Shown here: one piece after another, positions 28,571 through 37,651 of the stretch
How the letters are laid out: each line of letters begins with the position of its first letter
Numbering within the stretch: position 1 is the stretch's first letter
Assembly (NCBI GenBank): GCA_016125085.1
Contig: WGMM01000013.1
Coordinates: 62,001-126,000 of the forward strand
Origin: a bacterium
GTDB taxonomy: Bacteria > Planctomycetota > Planctomycetia > Isosphaerales > Isosphaeraceae
Direction of reading: 5' to 3'
DNA: 64,000 bases
The notes under the pieces: generated by a model
Databases searched by the model: none
What the model was told of the DNA's origin: nothing
Seen by the model: the letters and a program-made list of their open reading frames with translations, nothing else
Position numbers and translations under genes: made by a program

Positions 28571-30088
28571 TCACTTACCCAGCTTGTCGAGCACGTTCTT
28601 CGTGATCCGTTCGACGGTTTTGTCGTTTCCGCGCAGGCCATGCGCCCAGTCGGTCGAACCGCTCGTGATGACGGTTCCTCCTCCGGCGGACTGATACGTT
28701 CCCAGCACTGCGGCACCCAGCCGGCCATGTTCGAACTTCTCGTACCACCAGGCGTCGTCTTTGTGCCATTCGGCTGGGGCGGTGCCGAGTATCACGAAAT
28801 TCTTCGGAGTGCCGTCGTTGCCTGTGGGGGCAGGTAAGCCGTCGCTGCCGATGGTCATTTCGCAGCCGTCGCATTCATAGCCGACGATCGTGTCCCTGGC
28901 CCCCAGCAAGTCACCCTGGCGTAAGCCCGTGCCTTCGAAGATCCAGTGCTTCGGCCGATGCACCGTGTAACCGCCCGACCCGCCCATGAAATGGCCATGG
29001 CTGATATGATAGCCGCCGAAGAGGAAACCGACGCCAGTCAGCTTGTTTTCAGGCCTGCCGATCAGGTGATGGCTCCAAAGCGTCGCCAGTGTACCGAAGT
29101 CGCCGGTCTGGAACTGGGGGTCCGAATACGTGTTCTGCTTCCAGCTCGTCAGGGCCGAACCGTCCTTCTCGGCTCGAACCTGCCAGCAGACCGAATTGCC
29201 GCTGAAAAATGCGACGTTGCCGCCTTTCGCGATGTAAGCCTCCAGATTGTCGCGCATCGGTGCCGACCAGTATTCGTCGTGCCCCACGGAAAGAACGAGT
29301 TTGTAGGCCGACAAGATTTCAGGCCGGAATTCGAGATCCTCGTTCGTGGCGAATTCGAGTGCGTAACCGTTCTTCTCAGCCCATCGAACGAAGGGCCATT
29401 CCCAGTTCGAATACTGACTGGCCGGGGGCCGCTGAAAGCTGACCTTGTTGCCCTGGAGATTCGCCCTGCCGTTGTAGGCATAAAGGCTGGATCCGCCCCA
29501 ATTGTTGTAAGCGTTGTAGGTGTTCGTCGCCAGTTGCAGCAGGATCTTCGAAGACTTGCCCGGATCGGGCGAACGAACCACGAAGTAGCAGGAAGAACTG
29601 GCCGACCGGGATCCACGGTGTGTGTAGGTGCCGCCGTTGTCTCGTACGGACAGGCGAACTTCGTAATACCCGGATGGCCAGTCCTTCGGGATCGTCAGAT
29701 CCTGGCTCACCGGCCAGCCGCATCCCTCGGCGGACGCCTTTTCCGGAATCGCGTGATTCTGGCCCGGCACTGTTCGCGTTGCTGCAGTATCGGTCGCAGC
29801 CAGCTTCATCGGACGTGGTTCCGCCCCGAGCCGAACGATTTCGAACTGATATTGCGGTTCCGAAGTCGATACGTGCAGGCCGACTTTCTCCCCTGGCTGC
29901 ACCGACATCGGCCAGGCGTAACCTTCCACGAAAAGTGGTGGCGGTTCGTCGGCGAATGTGGACGTTGCGAACGACATGAACGATGCCAGGGCCCAGGCGG
30001 CGATAACCCGGAAGTTTCGAACCCAGCCGGGACCGGTCCTGCGCGAGCAGACACCTGAAATCAATGGCGAGACGATCGCTTCGGACAT
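28571..30088 (-). CDS. exported N,N-dimethylformamidase large-subunit-like protein
   Basis: A 505-residue protein started at the ATG at 30088, with AAGGTG six bases upstream and a signal peptide ending near TSTFADE. The sequence resembles the beta-subunit domain of N,N-dimethylformamidase, an amidohydrolase with an unusual iron site. Telling segments are LATNTYNAYNNWGGSSLYAYNG, VLSVGHDEYWS near residue 285, and VAFFSGNSVCWQVR. An N-terminal Ig-like beta region (about residues 40-180) precedes it. Whether it hydrolyses amides is inference from family only. It diverges from the binding-protein/chemoreceptor pair. Confidence 0.78.
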   Translation of the reverse strand: MSEAIVSPLISGVCSRRTGPGWVRNFRVIAAWALASFMSFATSTFADEPPPLFVEGYAWPMSVQPGEKVGLHVSTSEPQYQFEIVRLGAEPRPMKLAATDTAATRTVPGQNHAIPEKASAEGCGWPVSQDLTIPKDWPSGYYEVRLSVRDNGGTYTHRGSRSASSSCYFVVRSPDPGKSSKILLQLATNTYNAYNNWGGSSLYAYNGRANLQGNKVSFQRPPASQYSNWEWPFVRWAEKNGYALEFATNEDLEFRPEILSAYKLVLSVGHDEYWSAPMRDNLEAYIAKGGNVAFFSGNSVCWQVRAEKDGSALTSWKQNTYSDPQFQTGDFGTLATLWSHHLIGRPENKLTGVGFLFGGYHISHGHFMGGSGGYTVHRPKHWIFEGTGLRQGDLLGARDTIVGYECDGCEMTIGSDGLPAPTGNDGTPKNFVILGTAPAEWHKDDAWWYEKFEHGRLGAAVLGTYQSAGGGTVITSGSTDWAHGLRGNDKTVERITKNVLDKLGK

Positions 30089-30333
30089 GACTTGCACCTT
30101 GATGGCGGGAGAGATTCGGGCGGGAGGACTTGCAATTGTGATGCGCTGGAGTGTCGTCCGGTCTTTCCGAACCGACAGAATACGCCTCATTCGACCAAGT
30201 CGGATCGTTCATCGCAAGGGTTTCGAGCCATTACCCGTCGATACTGCCGGAACGAGGACCCGTCGGACTTGAGACGGAAGCCGTAAGGAATTCCACGGAA
30301 GGGGGGCGCGCCCAAGTCGCTTTCTTCCGTATG

Positions 30334-30342
30334 TGTTATACT
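30334..30342 (+). promoter_or_regulatory. candidate extended -10 promoter
   Basis: TGTTATACT, an extended -10 element (TG at 30334-30335, TATACT at 30337-30342), lies 50 bases before the binding-protein start. There is no good -35, as expected for this promoter class. The rest of the 30089-30391 divergent gap shows nothing else recognisable. Confidence 0.5.
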
Positions 30343-30391
30343 TTACCTAAATCTCCCACTGGACTAGGCCGATCCGGAGTGGCACGACACG

Positions 30392-31990
30392 ATGACGTCT
30401 CAAGGAGAAAATGCCATACGTATGCCCGGACGGTACGTTCTTGCGTGGATCCTGCTGGTCCTTCTCGGCGTTGCCGGTGCGGAATGGTGGTTGCGAGCTT
30501 CGGTGCAACCGATCAAGGTCGGCCTGCTGCATTCCCGCTCCGGCGCGATGGCGATCAGCGAATCGTCCATGATCGATGCCGAAATTCTGGCGATCGAGCA
30601 GATCAATGCCGCCGGGGGCCTCATGGGCCGGCCTGTCGAATACATCGTCGCCGACGGCAAATCGGACTGGCCGACTTTCGCCCGCGAAGCCGAGCGGCTC
30701 ATCCGCGACGAGAAAGTGGCCGTCATTTTCGGATGCTGGACATCCGCCAGCCGGAAGACCGTCCTGCCCGTGATCGAATCGAACGATCATCTGCTGATCT
30801 ATCCGATGGCTTACGAAGGGCTGGAGTACTCGCAGCACGTGATCTGCACCGGGGCCGCGCCGAATCAGCAGATCACGCCCTCGATCTCCTGGGCGATCCG
30901 TAATCTGGGGGCAAAGCGGTTCTATCTGGTGGGGTCCGACTATATCTGGCCTCACTGCGTGAACGAGATCTCCAAGGACATTTTGAAGTCGGTCGGGGCG
31001 GACCTTGCGGGAGAAAGCTATTTGCTCTTCGGTACCGACGACGTGAAAGATGTCGTCGCCGATATCGTGAAGACCGCTCCTGATGTCATCATTTCTACGG
31101 TCGTCGGCGACACGAACCGCTATTTCTATGCGGAACTCGGCAAGGCGGGCATCCGATCCGACAAAATTCCGGTGATTTCGTTCGCGATCGCGGAAGACGA
31201 ACTCCGGGCCCTTCTCAAGAACGTACCTGCCGAGGACCTCGTCGGTCACTACTCGGCATGGAATTATTTTCAGACGATCGACTCGCCCGCCAACAAGGCC
31301 TACCTGGAAGCACTTCGTGCCAGGTACGGCCCTGACAAAGTCGCCAACGACGTCATGACGGCATCCTACAACAGCGTCAAGCTTTGGGCTCAAGCTGTGG
31401 TCGAAGCGGAATCGACTGACGTGGACGACGTCGTGAACGCAATTGGCCGGCAAAGTCTCGCAGCCCCTGAGGGAATCGTGACCGTCGATTCGTGGACGAA
31501 TCACACCTGGCGGCCTGTTTATATCGCCAAAGCTCGCTCTGACGCCCTTTTCGACATTGTCTGGTCGAGTGGCGACTCCATTCGCCCTGTACCATTCCCG
31601 ATCACGCGATCGAAACGGGACTGGGAAGAGTTGCTCCGCGATCTCTATGCCGCCTGGGGCAACTCCTGGGCGAATCCGGGTGACCGTGAAGTACCGCCAA
31701 TTAAGAGCAAACGTCCCTGGGTCGTGGGCGAATTGGAGACTCCCCCTGCTCTCATGATTCCGGACGCCGCCAAACCAGCTTCGAATCCTCCGACCCGTAA
31801 GCCGGAATCGCCCGTGCCACCGGCACCGAAACCACCGGATAATCCTGCTGCGAAGTCAACCTCGCCGTCGACTCCCCCTGTCGCTCCGGTGAAAGATCCG
31901 GAAGAATCCCCTGCCAGGCCTGACCCGAAAGAACCCGTGATCGATGAGACTCATGTCTCACGGATCGATCGGAGGAACGTCCGTCGATGA
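30392..31990 (+). CDS. urea/amide-type periplasmic binding protein (UrtA/AmiC-like)
   Basis: A 532-residue protein with an N-terminal hydrophobic anchor or signal (about residues 13-31) and a type I periplasmic-binding fold. The opening VGLLHSRSGAMAISE and DAEILAIEQINAAGGLMGRP, then VIFGCWTSASRKTVLPVIE, match the UrtA/AmiC/FmdD amide-binding subgroup. A Pro/Lys/Ser-rich low-complexity tail of about 85 residues ends the protein. No ABC permease or ATPase genes are nearby. Its stop overlaps the chemoreceptor start by four bases (ATGA), so the two are probably translated together and the binding protein likely presents ligand to the receptor. Confidence 0.83.
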   Translation: MTSQGENAIRMPGRYVLAWILLVLLGVAGAEWWLRASVQPIKVGLLHSRSGAMAISESSMIDAEILAIEQINAAGGLMGRPVEYIVADGKSDWPTFAREAERLIRDEKVAVIFGCWTSASRKTVLPVIESNDHLLIYPMAYEGLEYSQHVICTGAAPNQQITPSISWAIRNLGAKRFYLVGSDYIWPHCVNEISKDILKSVGADLAGESYLLFGTDDVKDVVADIVKTAPDVIISTVVGDTNRYFYAELGKAGIRSDKIPVISFAIAEDELRALLKNVPAEDLVGHYSAWNYFQTIDSPANKAYLEALRARYGPDKVANDVMTASYNSVKLWAQAVVEAESTDVDDVVNAIGRQSLAAPEGIVTVDSWTNHTWRPVYIAKARSDALFDIVWSSGDSIRPVPFPITRSKRDWEELLRDLYAAWGNSWANPGDREVPPIKSKRPWVVGELETPPALMIPDAAKPASNPPTRKPESPVPPAPKPPDNPAAKSTSPSTPPVAPVKDPEESPARPDPKEPVIDETHVSRIDRRNVRR

Positions 31991-34116
31991 ACCTCTTTCG
32001 ATTGATTCGCAAGTCGATCCTGCGACAGCAGATGGTCAGCTTTCTGACCATCGCGCTGGTACCGTCGGTCATTCTCACGCTCGTCGCGACACGAATGGCC
32101 ATGCTCTCCGTGGAAGAGAGCGTACGGCGTAATCTCATCGTTCTCGGCAATGCCAAGGCCTCGGCCCTCGAAACGTACGCCAACGCCAGGATCCGGGAAG
32201 TGAATCTGGCGGCTCAGAACCGGACGGTCAACGACGCCCTGCACCAATGCAAAAAGAACGCGATCGCCGCTTCCGGCGATATTTCGAAGGCGAAGCCACT
32301 CGTCCAGGTCGACTCGAAACTCGTTGCCGAACTGGCCTTCATGACCGAATCGCTGAATTTCGAGAACGTGATTCTGCTGGACATGAACCAGCAGATTCTC
32401 TTCAGCCTGAAGCCTCCATACGTTCCTGGCGATCGTCTGAATCAGGGCAATTACCGAAGCACTCGCTTCGCAGCTTCCGTCGAACAGGTCCTGACCCTGC
32501 TACAGACCACGTTTTCCGAATTCGAGATCCTTGACCATCAGCGAACTCCCGTGTCTTACGTCGTCAGCCCGATTGTCGACGACGGGGAAATCGCCGGTGT
32601 GCTCGCTTTCGAACTCGAACAGACGGACATCCTGGATGTCGTGACCGACTACACCGGCATGGGCAAAACCGGTCAGATTCTCGTCGGAAAGGACGTGGAA
32701 GGAAAGAAGGACGAAGCGATTCTCGTCGCACCCACGAAAAACGACACTCAAGCCGCTTTCAAAAAACGGATCCGAAAACACAGGAACGAAGTGTCGCCGA
32801 TGATTTCGGCGATCTCAGGCGGCCAGGGCTACGCCTGGACGCATGACGAATCGGACCGGCCCGTCGTGGCTGCCTGGTTCTACGTGCCTTCGTTCCGCTG
32901 GGGTATCGTGATCGAACAGCAGTTTTCCGAAGCCTTCGCCCTTGGCGAACGCATTCGCATGGTGAGCATGGCTTTATTGATCGCGACGGCCATCCTTACG
33001 GTGATCGTCGCCCGCTGGCTCGCGCTGCGGCAATCTCGCAGGATCGTCGATGTCGCCGAAGCTGCTGGCGAACTCGCGGCTGGCCATCTGGCCGCCCGTG
33101 CCCCCGTCCGCGGCGAAGACGAACTGGCCCGGCTGGCGAACTCCTTCAACGGCATGGCCCAGCAGCTTGAAGTCTCCGACCGCACGCGCAACCGTGACAT
33201 GGCCGAACTGGAGAGAAACGCCGCGGCACTCGCTTCTGCGGCCGAAGTCGAGTCAAGAACACGCGCTACGCTTCAGGAAACCGCCAGGAACCTGTCTCAG
33301 GCAGGTCAGAAGCTCGTCGACACTTCGAACGACGGATACCAGACAGCGACGGAGCAGGCATCGTCGGTCAACGAAGTCGTCGCCACCGTCGAGGAGATCC
33401 GGGCCACGGCCGAGCAGAACTCGGCCAAGGCCGAGTCAGTCGCCCATCTCACGAATGATTCGGCCCAGGCGCTGCAGGAAGGGGCCGCCGCAGTTCGCCA
33501 GATCATCCAGTCCATGGGGCAGTTGCGTGAAATCGTCAACGATTACGCCCAGGAGATCGCGACACTGGCCGACCGGACGCGGCAGATCGACCAGATCACG
33601 TCGTCCGTGAACGAAATTGCCGATCAGTCGAAATTGCTGGCCCTTAACGCCACGATCGAAGCCGCCAAGGCGGGCGAACAGGGTAAAGGCTTCGCGGTGG
33701 TCGCGGCTGAAGTCCGCAACCTGGCCGAGCAATCCAAAACGGCGAACACTCGGATCCGCCACATGCTCAGCGAAATCCGCAAGGCGGCTGAAGCGACGGT
33801 CCTGGCGACCGACAAGGGCGTCTCGGGCGTCGACAGCACCCTGGAACTGACGAGGTCCGCCGGCGACGTGATCGACCGCATCAACGAATCGCTCGGCCAG
33901 GCCGCCTCGGCCGTCGCCCAGATTTCGAACGCCACTCGCCAGCAATATGTGGGCATCGACCAGATCAATCAGGCGATGCGCGAATTCCAGCAGACCACGC
34001 GGCAGCTTTCCGGCAACGCCCGGCAGACGCAGGAAGCCTCGGAACTGCTCAGCGAACTCTCCCAGGAACTCCTGAAACTGACGAGCGATAACGCGATGAC
34101 GTGCAACGAGATCTGA
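31987..34116 (+). CDS. methyl-accepting chemotaxis protein
   Basis: A 709-residue transmembrane receptor. A first membrane segment at about residues 17-40 and a second at about 318-345 bracket a large Cache-like periplasmic domain (the FSEFEILDHQRTPVSYVVSP stretch lies in it). A HAMP domain (RQSRRIVDVAEAAGELAAGHL onward) follows. The signalling domain shows the conserved hairpin tip IADQSKLLALNATIEAAKAG, the receptor class that contacts CheA and CheW. No CheA, CheW or other chemotaxis gene is in the window. It overlaps the upstream binding protein by four bases. Confidence 0.93.
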   Translation: MNLFRLIRKSILRQQMVSFLTIALVPSVILTLVATRMAMLSVEESVRRNLIVLGNAKASALETYANARIREVNLAAQNRTVNDALHQCKKNAIAASGDISKAKPLVQVDSKLVAELAFMTESLNFENVILLDMNQQILFSLKPPYVPGDRLNQGNYRSTRFAASVEQVLTLLQTTFSEFEILDHQRTPVSYVVSPIVDDGEIAGVLAFELEQTDILDVVTDYTGMGKTGQILVGKDVEGKKDEAILVAPTKNDTQAAFKKRIRKHRNEVSPMISAISGGQGYAWTHDESDRPVVAAWFYVPSFRWGIVIEQQFSEAFALGERIRMVSMALLIATAILTVIVARWLALRQSRRIVDVAEAAGELAAGHLAARAPVRGEDELARLANSFNGMAQQLEVSDRTRNRDMAELERNAAALASAAEVESRTRATLQETARNLSQAGQKLVDTSNDGYQTATEQASSVNEVVATVEEIRATAEQNSAKAESVAHLTNDSAQALQEGAAAVRQIIQSMGQLREIVNDYAQEIATLADRTRQIDQITSSVNEIADQSKLLALNATIEAAKAGEQGKGFAVVAAEVRNLAEQSKTANTRIRHMLSEIRKAAEATVLATDKGVSGVDSTLELTRSAGDVIDRINESLGQAASAVAQISNATRQQYVGIDQINQAMREFQQTTRQLSGNARQTQEASELLSELSQELLKLTSDNAMTCNEI

Positions 34117-35079
34117 CGGATGCCAGGCGATCCGGCGTGATCCGCTCAGGATCGCATCATTGCAAAGTAATCAAGCGATATCGGCCTCGCCTGGGCCGCT
34201 TTGATCATGGCTCGAACTCAGTCGATACGGACGGCCCGAATCCGGCCGGCCTCGAATCGCCGATGTTCGAACGAAGTATTCGAAAGATTTGTATTCCGAA
34301 ACTTCGGCCAGATCGAACTAATCGATCGATCTTCAGGAACTCGTACCTGCGGAAAACTCGGCCAGATTCGGAAAGTTGCCGCAGTCTTGCCAATCGATCC
34401 CCTCTCAGGGGCGCGAATCGAACGAACTTGATTCTCTTCGTCGCCTGACCTTCTCAACCCGAGCCGAAGTTCCCTAAGTGACGGATCTGATTGCTTTTGG
34501 ATAGCGATTGCGAAACGGATTCCCATGAGGCGCCACGTCTTCCGCCGCGTTTCGGAAATATGGCGTAAGTTCTTCGAGTATTAAGGCGAACGATCATTTT
34601 GCGAAACGGAATCGGCAAGCGAGACAAGCGGTCGGGGCAGGCAATTGCGGACGAGTCTCTGTCCACCGATAGATTCTTCCCGAAGTTCCCTGAGCGGCGA
34701 TCGAAGGTGACGTCAAACGCTTCCAATATCAGGTGCGTTCAAGACTTCGGATGCTTTTGCGAAACGGAAACCGAAGTGGCATCGATCGAAATGCCATCGA
34801 TGGGCAATTTTAATCACTCGTTCCGAACGATAGTGATTACGGGCGAGGCCTGTTCCGACCGCCCCGAAGTTCTGCGGCAATCCGCAGCGGCGCAAAGGTA
34901 ATGTGAATTTCTCTCCGGCCACTTCAGCCGGAATCGTTCGTCCCGGTCGCCGTGTTTGGCGTATAATGATCCCGTAGGACACGCTGTCGCTCGATCCTGG
35001 CGTCGGCCTGCTGCCGGAACCGGTATCCTGCAGTGCAGGCGGTTTTCTGCCCTATTCCTGTCCCTGGCGATTCGTCATC
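34117..35079. other. gene-free region with degenerate short repeats
   Basis: Nearly 1 kb with no credible gene on either strand. Related motifs recur: a GCGAAACGGA element at 34509-34519, 34600-34610 and 34760-34769, twice preceded by TTTT; a GAAGTTCCCT element at 34465-34474 and 34682-34691; and a CGGCCAGAT element at 34304-34312 and 34359-34366. Spacing between copies is irregular. The motifs may be remnants of a dispersed repeat, an array of regulatory sites, or an RNA; no structure I can name is present. Confidence 0.45.
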
Positions 35080-35961
35080 ATGCCCGACGCTGCCCGCGTT
35101 CTTGCCACGATTCGTCAGGCCACTCGCATCTTTCGCGAAAGCCCTGGCAGGCAAGGTTCCCAGGTCGTTCTGGACGATGCTGAGGACGTGATCGTCGTCG
35201 GCGACCTCCATGGCAATATTCCGGCACTTCGGCAGGTGTTCGAATACGCCGACCTGGATAACCACAAGAAGCGGCATCTGGTCCTGCAGGAATTGATCCA
35301 CGGGCCGCGGATGTATCCCGACGACGGCGGCGACCGCTCGCACCAGCTCGTGGACCTGGTCTGCGGCCTGAAGTGCCGATATGCCCGTCGCGTGCACGTG
35401 ATACTTGGCAATCATGAGCTTTCGGAGATCACGGGGCGTGCCATCGCCAAGAACGGCGTTCCGCTCAATGCGCTCTATCATATCGGCGTGAAAACGGCTT
35501 ACGGCGACCTGGCCGAAGAGATTTGCGCGGCTTATCGCGAACTGTTTCTGGCGTATCCTCTTGCCGTGCGAACACCGAACCGGGTGATGATCTGCCACAC
35601 GATGCCCGATGGGCACTGGCTCGACCACTTCGATCCGGAGATTCTGAATGCGACGACCTGGACACCGCCGCAAATGGCCCGCGGCGGTTCGGTTTACATG
35701 CTCACCTGGGGACGGGATATCGCGCCTGAAACTGCGGACAGGTTCCTCGGCATGGTGGATGCGGACTGGCTGATCACCGGGCACCAGCCGTGCGACGAAG
35801 GGTTTTCCGTGGCGAATCACCGGCAGATCATCATCGACGGGACGGATCCATTTCCGACATTCCTGCACTTCGAAGCACAAGAACCGATGACGCTGGAGAA
35901 GCTGAGGGCCGGAATTCACGTTCTGCGACATGGCGATTCCGTTCCGACGGAAGCCGATTGA
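35080..35961 (+). CDS. metallophosphoesterase (PPP type)
   Basis: A 293-residue calcineurin-like phosphoesterase. The metal-binding blocks are present in order: VVGDLHGN near residue 40, a displaced GDRSHQLVDLV segment near 85, ILGNHELSEITG near 109, CHTMPDG near 168 and TGHQP near 225. The insertion between the first two blocks is longer than in simple bacterial enzymes, and the GDxVDRG block has only GDRS here. Likely a cytoplasmic protein- or nucleotide-phosphatase; the substrate is unknown. Confidence 0.83.
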   Translation: MPDAARVLATIRQATRIFRESPGRQGSQVVLDDAEDVIVVGDLHGNIPALRQVFEYADLDNHKKRHLVLQELIHGPRMYPDDGGDRSHQLVDLVCGLKCRYARRVHVILGNHELSEITGRAIAKNGVPLNALYHIGVKTAYGDLAEEICAAYRELFLAYPLAVRTPNRVMICHTMPDGHWLDHFDPEILNATTWTPPQMARGGSVYMLTWGRDIAPETADRFLGMVDADWLITGHQPCDEGFSVANHRQIIIDGTDPFPTFLHFEAQEPMTLEKLRAGIHVLRHGDSVPTEAD

Positions 35962-36126
35962 ATTCGAGGTGCGACGGATCCAATGACTTAAAGTCCCGGC
36001 GAAACGGCGTAGGTGAGTTGTTAAGGTCTTCGGGCTTGATTAGATTGACGGCGATATCGAAATCGGCGAGCACGCAGAGTTCGCCAGATCTGCAGGAACT
36101 TCCTCTCTCGAACGGAACGGCTGAAA

Positions 36127-37179
36127 ATGCGTAAATCCTGGTTCAGTTGCTTTTTGATCGCCTTGTCTGTCTCCGCCGTTTTCGCATCGACTGCGAATGC
36201 GTGTACAAGATGCCTGTATAAGGGGCCAGGCGGGTCGGTTTTGGTCGCGCGGTCGATGGACTGGGAGGAAGACCCGGGGACGGAGATTTACGTTTTCCCG
36301 CGGGGAATGAGCCGCGACGGTGCCGCATCGGCCGATTCGCTGAAATGGAAGAGCAAGTACGGTTCACTGGTCTGTTCTTTCTACGGCGTGGCTTCGGTGG
36401 ATGGCATCAACGAAAAGGGGCTGGTCAGCAATGTGCTCTACCTGGCCGAAAGCGATTATGGGCCGAAAGTCGCCGGACGCCCGAACATTTCGATCGCCGC
36501 GTGGTGCCAATACGTTCTGGACAACTTCGCGACGGTCGCGGAAACGGTCGAAGCTCTGAAAAAAGAACCGTTTACGGTGATCGCTCCAGTGCTCCCCAAT
36601 GGTGTCAACGGCACGGGCCATATGGCGATCTCAGACCCCAGCGGCGATTCGGCGATTTTCGAATACGTGAAGGGCAAACTGGTGATCCACCACGACGCCA
36701 AATACAAGATCATGACCAACAGCCCGACATTCGACGAACAGCTCGCCCTGAACAAATATTGGGAACAGATTGGCGGTAACGTGATGCTGCCCGGCACGAG
36801 CCGTGCCGCGGACCGGTTCGTACGGGCTTCGTATTTGCTGAAGTCGTTGCCTCAGACCGACGAGGAGCATAAGTCGATCGCCAGCCTGCTGAGCGTGATT
36901 CGATCGGTGTCAGTCCCCCTGGGGACTTCCACTCCCGGTGCTCCGAATATTTCGAGCACGGTCTGGCGCACGATTTATGACCAGAAACGGATGGTCATGT
37001 ATTTCGATTCGGCGATCAGCCCGACGGTCTTCTGGGTTCCCGTCGCCGACGTCGATTTCACTGAAGGTGCCGGGGTGAAGCGGCTTGCGCTCAAGAACGG
37101 AGAGTCCTATTCAGGCAACGCCGCTTCGAAATTCGCAGCCTCGCAACAATTCGAATTCCTCAAAGCGGATCCGAAATGA
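36127..37179 (+). CDS. exported choloylglycine-hydrolase-family Ntn amidase
   Basis: A 350-residue protein with a signal peptide whose predicted cleavage site (STANA-CTRC) leaves Cys26 as the N-terminal residue, exactly the nucleophile needed by the linear amide C-N hydrolase group (bile-salt hydrolase, penicillin V acylase). Other family features follow: an Arg-Ser-Met-Asp-Trp segment (VARSMDWEED) near residue 40, an NEKGL segment near residue 97, and MTNSPTFDEQL near residue 197, with the conserved Asn. The substrate could be an acyl-homoserine lactone or another N-acyl amide; this is inference. Confidence 0.88.
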   Translation: MRKSWFSCFLIALSVSAVFASTANACTRCLYKGPGGSVLVARSMDWEEDPGTEIYVFPRGMSRDGAASADSLKWKSKYGSLVCSFYGVASVDGINEKGLVSNVLYLAESDYGPKVAGRPNISIAAWCQYVLDNFATVAETVEALKKEPFTVIAPVLPNGVNGTGHMAISDPSGDSAIFEYVKGKLVIHHDAKYKIMTNSPTFDEQLALNKYWEQIGGNVMLPGTSRAADRFVRASYLLKSLPQTDEEHKSIASLLSVIRSVSVPLGTSTPGAPNISSTVWRTIYDQKRMVMYFDSAISPTVFWVPVADVDFTEGAGVKRLALKNGESYSGNAASKFAASQQFEFLKADPK

Positions 37180-37190
37180 GATCGGTCAGT

Positions 37191-37225
37191 TGCCCTGCCC
37201 GGGAGTCGAACCCCGGGCAGGCGCA
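37191..37225. terminator. bidirectional terminator hairpin
   Basis: CTGCCCGGG at 37195-37203 pairs with CCCGGGCAG at 37212-37220 between the convergent amidase and PCD genes. Outer bases TTGC/GCAA extend the stem with minor mismatches. Confidence 0.65.
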
Positions 37226-37235
37226 AGCTCTTATC

Positions 37236-37604
37236 TCAGTTCCGTTTCCGTTTCTCCTTGATCGAAATCAGGTCGATTTTGGCGGCCAGGATGAAGTCGT
37301 TTTCGCTCAGGCCGCCGATCGCGTGCGTCATGATCTCGACACACACCTGCCGATAGCCGGTCAGGTGCAGGTCCGGGTGGTGGCCTTCTTCCTCAGCCAG
37401 TTTGGCGACTTCGTCGAAGAACCGGATGGCTTCCATGAAGTCCTGAGCCACCCAACTCCGGCGGATCCTCGTGGCGTCTTCGTTCAGGTGCCATTCCGGC
37501 ACTTCCGCCTGGAGCGGGCGGCATTCTTCAGGCGTCAGCCTGGGTACGCCACCTTCGCACGGTACGCATTTACGTTGCGACAACGGTTGATCGAGCAGGC
37601 TCAT
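37236..37604 (-). CDS. pterin-4a-carbinolamine dehydratase
   Basis: A 122-residue protein of the PCD/DCoH family, which dehydrates 4a-hydroxytetrahydropterins for recycling. The signature EEEGHHPDLHL, the TH in EIMTHAIGGLSENDFILAAKID and a leading LTPEEC are present. The N-terminus is slightly longer than usual. No aromatic amino acid hydroxylase is nearby, so in this bacterium the protein may instead act in molybdopterin-related chemistry or have another role. It lies downstream of panB, separated by a strong hairpin. Confidence 0.9.
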   Translation of the reverse strand: MSLLDQPLSQRKCVPCEGGVPRLTPEECRPLQAEVPEWHLNEDATRIRRSWVAQDFMEAIRFFDEVAKLAEEEGHHPDLHLTGYRQVCVEIMTHAIGGLSENDFILAAKIDLISIKEKRKRN

Positions 37605-37626
37605 CGTTTGCGTCCTTTCCGAACAC

Positions 37627-37651
37627 TCGCGCCGGTGGAACGCCGGCGCGA
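37627..37651 (-). terminator. intercistronic hairpin directly after panB
   Basis: TCGCGCCGG at 37627-37635 and CCGGCGCGA at 37643-37651 form a nine-pair stem abutting the panB stop codon. There is no T-run, so partial termination or mRNA stabilisation between panB and the PCD gene is likely. Confidence 0.55.

Noticed and set aside
26277-28728. Two ~400-codon open frames antisense to lpxD and lpxI
   Set aside because: Shadow frames from GC-skewed third codon positions; both sense genes are unambiguous.
28946-30058. 370-codon open frame antisense to the dimethylformamidase-like gene
   Set aside because: No motif, and the sense protein has a signal peptide and family segments.
34454-34982. Two 89-90 codon minus-strand open frames in the gene-free region
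   Set aside because: Their resemblance to each other comes from the repeated DNA motif; no start signal or domain.
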